Of a stretch of DNA of 8,158 nucleotides, positions 1 to 6,348 are shown in pieces; the first letter of the stretch is position 1, and the number at the start of each line of letters is the position of its first letter. The DNA is from Mesenet sp031546805 (GTDB lineage Bacteria; Pseudomonadota; Alphaproteobacteria; Rickettsiales; Anaplasmataceae). Position numbers and translations under genes: made by a program. The notes under the pieces were generated by a model. The model saw nothing but the letters and a program-made list of their open reading frames with translations, made no database searches and had not been told where the DNA came from. The stretch covers positions 1 to 8,158 of the forward strand of contig JAVBJW010000028.1 in NCBI GenBank assembly GCA_031546805.1, in the 5' to 3' direction.

Positions 1-225
1 TGCTGCTAGATCATATATGATTTCTTTATCATTGCTATCAGTGTGTATGCTGACTAAGGTACGATGAAGAGTAGGAATATCACTTACTAATTTAACATTG
101 TTTAAGACTCGTCTCTGCTGATCTTGTGGTAGTGAGTTAAAGTATGGCTTGCATTGTTCTTGTTTTTTCTCTTTCCAAAGAGAATTTAATATCTGAACAT
201 GGTGTGTTGTTTTATATTGTGGCAT
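1..225 (-). CDS. Unknown protein, N-terminal part, runs off the window
   Basis: An open frame of 75 codons starts at an ATG (225-223) and stays open to the window edge. An in-frame stop lies five codons upstream of that ATG (240-238), and no other start is available between them, so the start is well placed if the gene is real. The product begins MPQYKTTHHV and is polar, with many Gln, Lys and Asp residues; a stretch reading LPQDQQRRVLNNVKLVSDIP looks helical. There is no signal peptide and no membrane segment. I do not recognise a family. No Shine-Dalgarno sequence is visible, but most genes in this window lack one. The debris of two insertion sequences lies just upstream, so this could be a living gene whose promoter region took insertions, or the surviving end of a broken one. 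The rest of the gene lies outside the window. Confidence 0.45.
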   Translation of the reverse strand, partial: MPQYKTTHHVQILNSLWKEKKQEQCKPYFNSLPQDQQRRVLNNVKLVSDIPTLHRTLVSIHTDSNDKEIIYDLAA

Positions 226-370
226 TTTATTATATTGTTAATATATAATATTAATATATTAGTATATAAATAAAACACAAGTTAAATATCTAAATAAATC
301 AGAACAACAGTTAAAGTACTCAAACACTCATCCTTAGGGGTTTCTGATCTAATTATGAATGGATTTTAAA
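226..370. other. AT-rich spacer without a gene
   Basis: This stretch separates the left-edge ORF from the transposase fragments. Positions 239-261 form a near-perfect AT palindrome (arms TAATATA and TATATTA). In DNA this AT-rich it may be fortuitous, or it may belong to the promoter of the left-edge ORF. I see no convincing ORF, RNA gene or terminator here. Confidence 0.4.
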
Positions 371-513
371 AATGGCGCTGAGAGATATTTTCATGTAATA
401 AAGGTACGAAAGATAGGTTGATGTCACTCTAAGAAAAGATTTTTTTGAAAAAAAGATCGATTGTTGAATCAGTTTTTGATTATTTGAAAAATAAGTTTGA
501 TATTCGCCGTATC
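370..513 (+). pseudogene. IS982-like transposase fragment (C-terminal region)
   Basis: From 433 to 513 one plus frame reads EKIFLKKRSIVESVFDYLKN and then KFDIRR. This resembles the conserved C-terminal block of IS982-family transposases, where a Lys/Arg-rich stretch precedes an (I/V)(I/V)E(T/S)VxDxLKN motif and a His-Arg-His-Arg-Ser stretch. A stop (430-432) precedes it in the same frame. Upstream, about 370-423, a reading with NGAERYFHVIKVRK may be a further decayed piece of the same gene. The N-terminal two thirds and both terminal repeats are missing or not recognisable. Just where the His-Arg-rich stretch should continue, the sequence passes into a different transposase fragment. It is a dead remnant. 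The family is assigned from memory of the motif; IS4-like elements are the main alternative. Confidence 0.5.
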
Positions 514-557
514 TGAATCCTATTGAGCATTGCTGGCACGCAATTAAAGTTGGTTAA
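507..557 (+). pseudogene. IS630/Tc1-mariner-type transposase fragment
   Basis: The frame starting at 507 reads PYLNPIEHCWHAIKVG and then a stop. IS630 and Tc1/mariner transposases carry the block LPPYSPDLNPIE, ending in the last acidic residue of the DDE triad, followed by a Trp and helix residues. The fragment keeps LNPIE and the following Trp-His-Ala-Ile-Lys, but about three residues (Ser-Pro-Asp) are missing between Tyr and Leu. It therefore carries the final catalytic Glu of a vanished enzyme and nothing else that I can align with confidence. It follows directly on the IS982-like fragment with a few bases shared, so the junction near 505-513 is probably a deletion between two neighbouring elements or an insertion of one into the other. 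Positions 558-658 may hold a little more of its 3' end, but I cannot support that. Confidence 0.6.
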
Positions 558-658
558 GGCATAGGATGTATCAACAATATTACTTTTTGTTGGTAAAGCT
601 ATTACTGAAGTTTATCATTTATTTCAGAAAATATTATAGATTCAAAATACCTGTTACT

Positions 659-1378
659 TTATCTTGTTATTCCCTTATTTTGGTTACTATTTTGTTGTGA
701 CTCTACTTTTTGCTGCCAATTTTGCTTATTATTATCTGTCCCATTTTTTATTAAATCTGATTTTGTTTTTTCTTCATGTTTTCGTGTTTCTTTACTTATA
801 TGATGGTCCTCTTGTATTCCTATTGATTTAACAATTTCTTTTGTCTTATTCACACTTGCTGCTTTTTGCATATCATCAAACTCAACAGTTTTTATATCAT
901 CAAAACTAACACTTTTTTTAGTGAGTTGAGTAGAATTATCAGAAGTCTTGAGTATAGATTTAATAGGCGTTGAAGTTTTCTGATGATCGTTACGCTGTTG
1001 TGGTTCTGATTTTCTTTCAAATAATTGCTCTGTCTTTTTTGTTACCAGTTTATCATTTTCATTCTCAGCTTCAATTTGTACAAATTTTTTGGCTTGAACA
1101 AACCGCTCTAATATTTCATAATTAACATTTTCTCCCATTATTTTTTTCAATCCTGGATTTTTTAAAACAAAATCATACCTTTCCTTTGTTTCATCATTTT
1201 TTAACACGTTTTTTGCATTATTTAATGAAGATAACCTTTTTGGAAAAAGAAATTCGATCAACTTATTAGGCTTAATTTTTTCAAATTGCTTATCTAGCAA
1301 CTCAGTTCTTTGCTTTGTATTAAATTTGTCAAACTCTTTTTTATTAATTCTAAGACGCTTGTAATGATCCGTAGCCAT
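659..1378 (-). CDS. Degenerate J-domain-like protein with disordered tail carrying SILK and RVxF motifs
   Basis: This gene encodes 239 residues, starting at ATG 1378-1376 with no clear Shine-Dalgarno. Residues 4-76 follow the layout of a DnaJ J domain: a DHYKRLRIN opening where DnaJ has DYYEILGV, a long basic helix, then LNNAKNVLKNDETKERYD, which matches the helix III/IV signature ending in Arg-x-x-Tyr-Asp. The HPD loop is replaced by KPN (residues 36-38), so stimulation of DnaK ATPase is not expected. Residues 100-239 are rich in Lys, Glu, Gln, Asn and Ser and look disordered. Within them SILK (141-144) precedes KKSVSF (154-159) and KTVEF (163-167), as in eukaryotic protein phosphatase 1 docking proteins. 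There is no signal peptide or membrane segment. It lies 84 bases downstream of the SurA-like gene on the same strand and may share its transcript. The J-like call is moderately sure; the host-target role is inference. Confidence 0.75.
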   Translation of the reverse strand: MATDHYKRLRINKKEFDKFNTKQRTELLDKQFEKIKPNKLIEFLFPKRLSSLNNAKNVLKNDETKERYDFVLKNPGLKKIMGENVNYEILERFVQAKKFVQIEAENENDKLVTKKTEQLFERKSEPQQRNDHQKTSTPIKSILKTSDNSTQLTKKSVSFDDIKTVEFDDMQKAASVNKTKEIVKSIGIQEDHHISKETRKHEEKTKSDLIKNGTDNNKQNWQQKVESQQNSNQNKGITR

Positions 1379-1462
1379 TTGACTTGCTATTAGTTAATTT
1401 ATTAATTATATTAAATATTTATAAATAAAATACTAATTTGGTTATAAAATTAATATGTAAAT

Positions 1463-2647
1463 TTATTCTTGATTATGTACTTCTATAGTTGCATTTTTAC
1501 GCATATTATCGAAATATGTATTGCTTTGCATTACAACTTTTTGTTCATATATTTTTTGCTTTATCCATTCGTGCTGATTGAAATATTTTTTTTGTATATT
1601 ACATAGCATTATTAACCTTAAATTACCTTTATCATCTTTGATTATGTCTATCATCTCTCCTATTTGTAATTTTTGAACTGAAGCCTGTATAGAAGGAGCA
1701 AGTTCTCTCATCTTTATCTCAATTTCTTCTACTTCTGGTAGCCCTAAATCTTCTGCTGCTTTGTTAAATGTTAAACAGTCTACTTTTTGACTCTTTAAAT
1801 CACTTAGTTTTTTGTAATATTCCTCAAATTGGCTGCTTGGTAAATAAATCTGCTTCAAATTTAAAATTGTATTTGTTAGAGAAGGGTCAAGCTTTATCTT
1901 GTCAGTAACCTTTACTATTAAATACATATTATCTATAGCAACTGGATCGCTAATATCCCCAATACTGAGATTTTCTAATATTTTTTGCAACTTAAGAGGT
2001 AATTGGGTTATATTCAATATTTCTTTTTGTATAGATACTGTCGATCTAGTAAAATTTTCTACGACATTTTCAAATTCTTCATTTCGTAGTTCTTTAGTTA
2101 AATCTACGGCAATGTTATATGAATCATCAGATTTATTTGGTATGGATACCTTTAAAATATTCAGAACAACATTTGACTTATCTATTTGCTGCTCAATATT
2201 ACTAACTTCTTCGTTACTAATATTAATAAAAGGCACTACTTTTAATGTGATAATCTTATCCCATAATAATTGAGACTTTATTTGTTTTATTATCGTGTCA
2301 TAACTTACATTACTGTCTTTAACTTGTTTACTAAATTCATTATGACTTAACTTTAATTCTGTTAAGAACAATGAAATTGCATCATTTAACTCGTTATTAT
2401 TAATAGTAATTCTCAGTTTTTTTGCTTGATCTTCAAGTAAGGCTTCATCTATTAGATCTTGCAGTGCTTGTTTGTATGATTTATCTTGATCTATTTTTGT
2501 ATTAAAATACCTTATGGATGATGCACGTTTTTCAACATCCAAGCTTGAAATCAATTCGCCATTAACAACGGCAACAGTTTGTACTGAAGCAAATATATTT
2601 GCAGATATACAAAGTAGTAAAACAAAAAGAACTATTGGTCTGTACAT
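1463..2647 (-). CDS. surA: SurA-like periplasmic chaperone / peptidyl-prolyl isomerase
   Basis: This 394-residue protein is close to the 428 of E. coli SurA. Residues 1-21 form a signal peptide (MYRPIVLFVLLLCISANIFA), so it acts in the periplasm. The SurA N-domain follows: VAVVNGELISSLDVEKR at 25-41 and LQDLIDEALLEDQAKKL at 62-78. Two parvulin-like repeats follow, about 160-250 and 262-352; each ends with a leucine-rich stretch, a Gly-(Asp/Glu) turn and a final strand (IGDISDPVAIDNMYLIVKV; IGEMIDIIKDDKGNLRLIML). A C-terminal helix and strand (about 360-390) close the fold as in SurA. Neither repeat keeps the usual His of the parvulin opening motif (ARHIL), so it is probably a chaperone with little isomerase activity. 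Family role: carrying unfolded outer-membrane proteins to the BAM complex. It lies 65 bases after dnaA on the same strand, without a visible terminator between, so cotranscription is possible. Confidence 0.82.
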   Translation of the reverse strand: MYRPIVLFVLLLCISANIFASVQTVAVVNGELISSLDVEKRASSIRYFNTKIDQDKSYKQALQDLIDEALLEDQAKKLRITINNNELNDAISLFLTELKLSHNEFSKQVKDSNVSYDTIIKQIKSQLLWDKIITLKVVPFINISNEEVSNIEQQIDKSNVVLNILKVSIPNKSDDSYNIAVDLTKELRNEEFENVVENFTRSTVSIQKEILNITQLPLKLQKILENLSIGDISDPVAIDNMYLIVKVTDKIKLDPSLTNTILNLKQIYLPSSQFEEYYKKLSDLKSQKVDCLTFNKAAEDLGLPEVEEIEIKMRELAPSIQASVQKLQIGEMIDIIKDDKGNLRLIMLCNIQKKYFNQHEWIKQKIYEQKVVMQSNTYFDNMRKNATIEVHNQE

Positions 2648-2712
2648 ATCTAAATTTGTTTTAGAATTATTAGATTCATAATAAATTAAATAGTCAATTT
2701 ATATTATAAGGA

Positions 2713-4104
2713 TTATTTTAACATTCTTGTTACCGAACTTACATCATTTGCGAATTTTACATCAATTTTTATTAAATTCTCTACTTGCTTTATTGCATGT
2801 ATAACAGTTGTATGATCTCTACCACCAAAATTTCTACCAATATCAAGCAAACTTTTCTGTGTTAGTATTTTTGCTAAATACATTGCAATTTGTCTTGGTC
2901 GTGCTAAATTACGCACTCTTCTAGTTGAATACATATCTGTTACTTTTATTCCAAAAAACACAGCTACTTTTTGCTGTACTTCATCAATTGAAATTACCTT
3001 AGAATTTGAACGTAAAAGATCCGCTAAAGTATCATTAGCTAACGCTACGGTTATATTTTTTCCATTCAGTGAAGAGTGAGCTACAACTTTGTTTAATGCA
3101 CCTTCTAGTTCTCTAATGTTAGATTTTATATTCTTTGCCAAAAACTCAAGAACATTATTAGGAACATTAATACCCATATTTGCTATTTTAGACTGCAATA
3201 TTCCCAATCTGAGCTCAAAAGTTGTTTCGTTGATATCTGCTACTAGACCCCATCCTAAGCGTGACTTTATTCTTTCTTCAACACCATTTAAGTTGCTTGG
3301 CGATCTGTCAGCAGAAATTACTAATTGTTTATTTTGATCAATTAACGCATTAAAAGTATGAAAAAACTCTTCTTGAGTACTATCTTTCCCACTAATAAAC
3401 TGCACGTCATCTATCATTAGTACATCTGTAGAGCGGAACTGCTCCTTAAACATCATAATACCCTTATTTCTTAACGCTGTTATGTATTGATACATAAACT
3501 TTTCTGCTGATAAATATACTACTTTTCTTTTAGTTGAAGCAGTTGCAATATACCAAGCAATAGCGTGCATTAAATGCGTCTTACCAAGACCTACCCCACC
3601 ACATAGAAACAATGGATTGCTTCCAGAAATAGAAGTAGAGGATTCAGCAATACGTTTTGCTGCAGCAAATGCAAGTTCATTTGGTTTACCAACTACAAAA
3701 TTATCAAAAGTAAACCTTGGGTCTAGAGGAGAGCATAAATTGTCACAATCATTAATCACATCGTTACTTTGGTAGCTTTTTTTACCTATATTGCTATCTT
3801 TTTCTTTAATAACCTGAATATCCAGTGAATATATTGTATTATCCGCACTTTGCCATAGGGCTAGTATTTTATCTATGTAGTGAATTGATATCCATTCTTT
3901 TATAAATTTAGTTGGTGCTGAAAGTGACACTTCTCCATTTTTATTACTAATAAACCTTAGAAGGCTAATCCAGCTGTTAAAAACAGCTTCTCCATAAAAC
4001 TTCTGAAGCTGATTTTGTATTTTTTTCCAGACAGAATCATAGTCAGCAACAGCAATGATATGGTTAAAGAATACACTTGCCACTTCAGGGTTAGTTAAAT
4101 TCAT
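2713..4104 (-). CDS. dnaA: Chromosomal replication initiator protein DnaA
   Basis: DnaA binds 9-mer boxes at the origin, forms an ATP-dependent filament, melts the duplex and loads DnaB. I start it at ATG 4104-4102, giving 463 residues; the frame also offers GTG at 4113 and TTG at 4116, which would add three or four residues. Residues 20-95 are domain I (VWKKIQNQLQKFYGEAVFNSW opening). A short variable linker follows to about 126, then the AAA+ core: Walker A GGVGLGKT (169-176), Walker B VLMIDDVQF (228-236), the arginine-finger region GVEERIKSRLGWGL (274-287) and sensor 2 NIRELEGALN (329-338). Domain IV carries the DNA-binding signature GGRDHTTVIHA (427-437). All key residues are present, so the protein should work. 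dnaN is not next to it, as in other Rickettsiales. Upstream is the 412-base divergent control region. Confidence 0.98.
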   Translation of the reverse strand: MNLTNPEVASVFFNHIIAVADYDSVWKKIQNQLQKFYGEAVFNSWISLLRFISNKNGEVSLSAPTKFIKEWISIHYIDKILALWQSADNTIYSLDIQVIKEKDSNIGKKSYQSNDVINDCDNLCSPLDPRFTFDNFVVGKPNELAFAAAKRIAESSTSISGSNPLFLCGGVGLGKTHLMHAIAWYIATASTKRKVVYLSAEKFMYQYITALRNKGIMMFKEQFRSTDVLMIDDVQFISGKDSTQEEFFHTFNALIDQNKQLVISADRSPSNLNGVEERIKSRLGWGLVADINETTFELRLGILQSKIANMGINVPNNVLEFLAKNIKSNIRELEGALNKVVAHSSLNGKNITVALANDTLADLLRSNSKVISIDEVQQKVAVFFGIKVTDMYSTRRVRNLARPRQIAMYLAKILTQKSLLDIGRNFGGRDHTTVIHAIKQVENLIKIDVKFANDVSSVTRMLK

Positions 4105-4396
4105 AAAACACACCAAATATAATAAAATTAGCTCTTAGAAAATTAAATATCAACTAAAAATAATTTTATAAATCCAAAAAAATCATGAGCAATTATTATT
4201 ATGGTGCTTTCTGAATCAGTTGTAAAGCTCAGTTAGTATTTTTTCTTAAATATGCTATAGTAGGAGGTTATATAGCAAAATAACAATGATAGCTTGCTGT
4301 TTTGTAATTCTCATGCGATAAATTTATGTTGCATAAATATGCTAATTATTTTAACATATAATAATAAAGTAATTAATTAGGTAAAATTTTTATCTC

Positions 4397-4441
4397 TAAT
4401 ATTATGTTGCTTATAGATATTTTAGTAATTAATATTATGTT
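4397..4441 (+). repeat. 12-bp direct repeat, 33 bp apart
   Basis: TAATATTATGTT is present at 4397-4408 and again at 4430-4441, a start-to-start distance of 33 bases, close to three helical turns. The core TTATGTT also occurs at 4324-4330, and the longer TTATGTTGC is shared by the copies at 4324 and 4402. The second copy overlaps the CtrA-type sites. Such phased copies suit a regulator that binds one face of the DNA, but low sequence complexity is an alternative explanation. Confidence 0.4.
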
Positions 4442-4454
4442 AACTTTAAATTAA
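4429..4454 (+). promoter_or_regulatory. Two overlapping CtrA-type boxes (TTAA-N7-TTAA)
   Basis: TTAA occurs at 4429, 4440 and 4451, exactly 11 bases apart, which makes two perfect TTAA-N7-TTAA sites sharing the middle half-site. This is the consensus of the response regulator CtrA in alphaproteobacteria, a regulator also kept in Wolbachia and Ehrlichia. The pair ends 62 bases before the ATG of the 331-residue gene, just upstream of where a -35 would sit for the candidate -10 TATTAT (4477-4482). The AT content makes single sites likely by chance; the phased triplet is less so. Confidence 0.4.
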
Positions 4455-4502
4455 TATTTTAATTCTAATCTTAATTTATTATATTAAGAAATTAAGATAT
4501 TC

Positions 4503-4509
4503 TAAGGGG
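4503..4509 (+). promoter_or_regulatory. Strong ribosome binding site of the 331-residue gene
   Basis: AAGGGGG-type purine run (TAAGGGGGAAAATC before the ATG) stands about seven bases before the start codon at 4517. It is the only strong, well-spaced Shine-Dalgarno site of the genes in this window and fixes the start with good confidence. Confidence 0.7.
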
Positions 4510-4516
4510 GAAAATC

Positions 4517-5512
4517 ATGAATCAAGATATAAATAACAATGATCAGTTACAAGAAATAAAGAATTGTCTGTTTAGCAATAAAAATAACGGTAAAAATAAA
4601 GAATTGGATTGTTATACTGCTTTAGATTTTGAGAATGGGGACGACCTTACAAAGAGAATGGGGAAATCAAAACTTGCTACTGAGGAAAAATTAAAAAAGA
4701 TTAATAAACAGTCTCCATTTAATGAGGATTATATTAATAAAAACATTAAAGGAGAAAGTTTATCTTCCATAGTAAATTTAAAAACACAGATTCAATCTTA
4801 TATAGCTAATCTGCAAAAAGAAGAAAATTCTAAAGGAAATAATGATATTGCAAAAATGACGGAAGATAAAAATAGTAACTTGTACAGATTTAAATGTACA
4901 CTTGATTACATAGAACAAATAGAGAAGTCTTTAGGTTTTAGCTTAGAGAAGTTGTTAGAAGAAACTTCAGATAAGTTTCTTCTTCTAGAACAGAAGGAGA
5001 AATTAGAGAAGCAATACGAAGGCAAAACAAAAACGTCTAATTCTGAGAAAAAACCTCTTGACCTAAGTGTAGAATCTTACGTTCTTCTATCTAAAATAAG
5101 AGAGGACTCTGTAAAGATCTTATCAAATTCAAGCTTACGCTCAGCTTATGATGAAGGTGTAAAGAAAGGAGAACTTAAGCCTTTGGCATCTTATGAAGAA
5201 TGTTTAAAATATCAGCAAAAAGAAGTAACAGCTGAAGTGGCAGATAACAGTACTTCTTCTTGGCATTTATTCGGATCAATCGGTAATATGGTGAATAATG
5301 CTAAAAATTGGTGTTATAATATTACGGAGCAAATGGTTAATTTCACTAATACAAAACTAAAAAGTAGTGCGTTTTATCCAAATTTAAATGTAGATAACAG
5401 CAGTGAAGCAGAACATGGGACTCCAGGTAAATATAGAATGACGATCACTGAAGTTACTATACAGCCACATTGTAGTCAAAATTCTAAAACTTTTCATAAG
5501 TATACTTCTTGA
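4517..5512 (+). CDS. Unknown 331-residue protein with a J-like central segment
   Basis: The start at 4517 is set by a strong Shine-Dalgarno site. The N-terminal 120 residues are rich in Asn, Lys, Asp and Glu and look disordered. Residues 125-215 are helical: YIEQIEKSLGFSLEKLLEET, a charged loop (160-182), then LSKIREDSVKILSNSSLRSA followed by Tyr-Asp-Glu-Gly (191-214). That last block resembles helices III-IV of a J domain, ending in the Arg-x-x-Tyr-Asp-x-Gly signature, but no HPD tripeptide is present. Residues 240-331 hold several Trp and Cys residues and end with a basic, His-containing tail. No signal peptide or membrane segment is seen. It is transcribed away from dnaA, behind two CtrA-type sites, so it may be regulated with the cell cycle or developmental state. 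I do not recognise an annotated family; the J-like match is my alignment by eye and could be chance helical similarity. Confidence 0.85.
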   Translation: MNQDINNNDQLQEIKNCLFSNKNNGKNKELDCYTALDFENGDDLTKRMGKSKLATEEKLKKINKQSPFNEDYINKNIKGESLSSIVNLKTQIQSYIANLQKEENSKGNNDIAKMTEDKNSNLYRFKCTLDYIEQIEKSLGFSLEKLLEETSDKFLLLEQKEKLEKQYEGKTKTSNSEKKPLDLSVESYVLLSKIREDSVKILSNSSLRSAYDEGVKKGELKPLASYEECLKYQQKEVTAEVADNSTSSWHLFGSIGNMVNNAKNWCYNITEQMVNFTNTKLKSSAFYPNLNVDNSSEAEHGTPGKYRMTITEVTIQPHCSQNSKTFHKYTS

Positions 5513-5548
5513 ATTGGAATTTAGATATATATTAATACAAAAATATAG

Positions 5549-5554
5549 TATAAT
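5549..5554 (+). promoter_or_regulatory. Candidate -10 box for the TerC-family gene
   Basis: A perfect TATAAT lies 26 bases before the ATG at 5581, which would give a leader of about 20 bases. The -35 region is not recognisable. The 68-base gap also holds a 6-bp inverted repeat (TAAGCT 5554-5559, AGCTTA 5573-5578) that ends three bases before the start codon and might act as an operator. Confidence 0.35.
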
Positions 5555-5580
5555 AAGCTTAATTATTTGTTTAGCTTAAA

Positions 5581-6288
5581 ATGTTTTATGACATTTGGAC
5601 CTTATTTACATTATCAATACTAGAAATTATTTTAGGTATAGATAATTTAATTTTCATCTCTCTTCTTGTTCAAAAGACGTCTGGTTCATTACGTGATAAA
5701 GTCCGATTTTTGGGACTTAGTCTAGCACTCATAACACGTTTCATAGCACTATTTGGTATTTCTTTAATACTTGCTATGGATAAAGCTGTATTTTCTTTTT
5801 TACAACTTAACATGTCAATAAAGGATTGTGTATTGATAGCAGGAGGTGTGTTTTTATTGGTTAAAAGTTTCTTAGAGTTATACAATGATATTTTTATTGG
5901 AAATAGCAGTAAAGTTGATAGCACCAATATAAAATCTAAATTTGTATTAGTTATATTACAGATTGTATTAGTAGATTTAGTTTTCTCTATAGACTCGATA
6001 TTAACTGCTGTAGCATTAACTCATAATATTGTAATTATTTCAATTGCATTCACATTTGCTATATTAAGTATGTTTTTTCTATCTCGTTATACTGTTTCAT
6101 TAGTCACTTCTTATCCTGAATTGAAGGTAGTAGCAATTTTATTTGTATTTGTGATTGGTATTTATCTTATTCTCGATGGGTTGCATATCGAAATACCACG
6201 AGAGTATATATATACTGCATTTGCTTTTTCTTTTTTTACAACATTTATTAATCTTGTTAAGAAAAAAATGAATTTTAGGACTAACTAG
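5581..6288 (+). CDS. TerC-family integral membrane protein (probable metal exporter)
   Basis: This protein has 235 residues with about seven membrane segments, roughly 5-29, 43-65, 82-101, 120-146, 149-167, 182-201 and 208-226. The two family hallmarks are present: SILEIILGIDNLIFISLL (12-29), with the acidic Glu15 and Asp21 inside the first segment, and VLVDLVFSIDSILTAVAL (129-146), with Asp132 and Asp138 in the matching half. These repeated acidic motifs are thought to bind the metal. Members such as Alx and the Bacillus TerC proteins export manganese or deliver it to secreted enzymes; tellurite resistance, which named the family, is not expected to be the role here. It is short and consists of the membrane core alone, without CBS or CorC domains. 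The start ATG has no Shine-Dalgarno. It lies 68 bases after the 331-residue gene and has its own candidate -10. The substrate is inferred from the family. Confidence 0.92.
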   Translation: MFYDIWTLFTLSILEIILGIDNLIFISLLVQKTSGSLRDKVRFLGLSLALITRFIALFGISLILAMDKAVFSFLQLNMSIKDCVLIAGGVFLLVKSFLELYNDIFIGNSSKVDSTNIKSKFVLVILQIVLVDLVFSIDSILTAVALTHNIVIISIAFTFAILSMFFLSRYTVSLVTSYPELKVVAILFVFVIGIYLILDGLHIEIPREYIYTAFAFSFFTTFINLVKKKMNFRTN

Positions 6289-6348
6289 TAGCAAATTTGA
6301 CGAAGCTTTGTTTACAGATAAGTTAGTAAAAGCTCTTTTTATTTGCTA
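6289..6348 (+). terminator. Candidate intrinsic terminator after the TerC-family gene
   Basis: Two nested inverted repeats follow the stop codon. The outer arms are TAGCAAAT (6289-6296) and ATTTGCTA (6341-6348). The inner arms are AGCTTT (6304-6309) and AAAGCT (6329-6334), followed by CTTTTTATTT. The inner stem with its T-run fits a weak terminator; the outer pairing would be a competing fold. Arms are short and AT-rich, so this is moderate evidence. Confidence 0.4.

Larger units (their letters stand above)
4105..4516. promoter_or_regulatory. Divergent control region between dnaA and the 331-residue gene
   Basis: This strand-switch region of about 410 bases has no convincing gene. In order it holds: a weak dnaA promoter candidate on the minus strand (TTGATA at 4153-4148, poor -10 about 17 bases on); a 7-bp inverted repeat 4253-4259/4271-4277 with AGGAGG in its loop; a perfect 10-bp palindrome ATAAATTTAT (4318-4327) overlapping a second inverted repeat, ATTATG-type arms 4322-4328/4332-4338; an inverted repeat CTAATTA/TAATTAG (4342-4348/4374-4380) around a TATAAT (4357-4362); direct copies of TTATGTT at 4324, 4402 and 4435; and two overlapping TTAA-N7-TTAA sites (4429-4454). 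I found no match to TTATNCACA, so it does not look like a DnaA-box cluster or a classical origin. Confidence 0.6.

Noticed and set aside
1899..2273. Plus-strand ORF of 124 codons
   Set aside because: It lies wholly antisense to the SurA-like gene, whose signal peptide and domains are convincing; the antisense product is low-complexity Ser/Ile/Phe.
3089..3337. Plus-strand ORF of 82 codons
   Set aside because: It is antisense to the AAA+ and sensor region of dnaA and has no features of its own.
4206..4244. Stem GCTTT/AAAGC followed by TTTTTT as a terminator of a plus-strand small RNA
   Set aside because: The stem is only five pairs and the T-run is about ten bases away from it, which does not fit an intrinsic terminator; no plus-strand gene precedes it.
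4105..4516. Chromosomal origin next to dnaA
   Set aside because: The spacer is AT-rich and lies at a strand switch, but I find no TTATNCACA-type boxes in it, and dnaN is absent.
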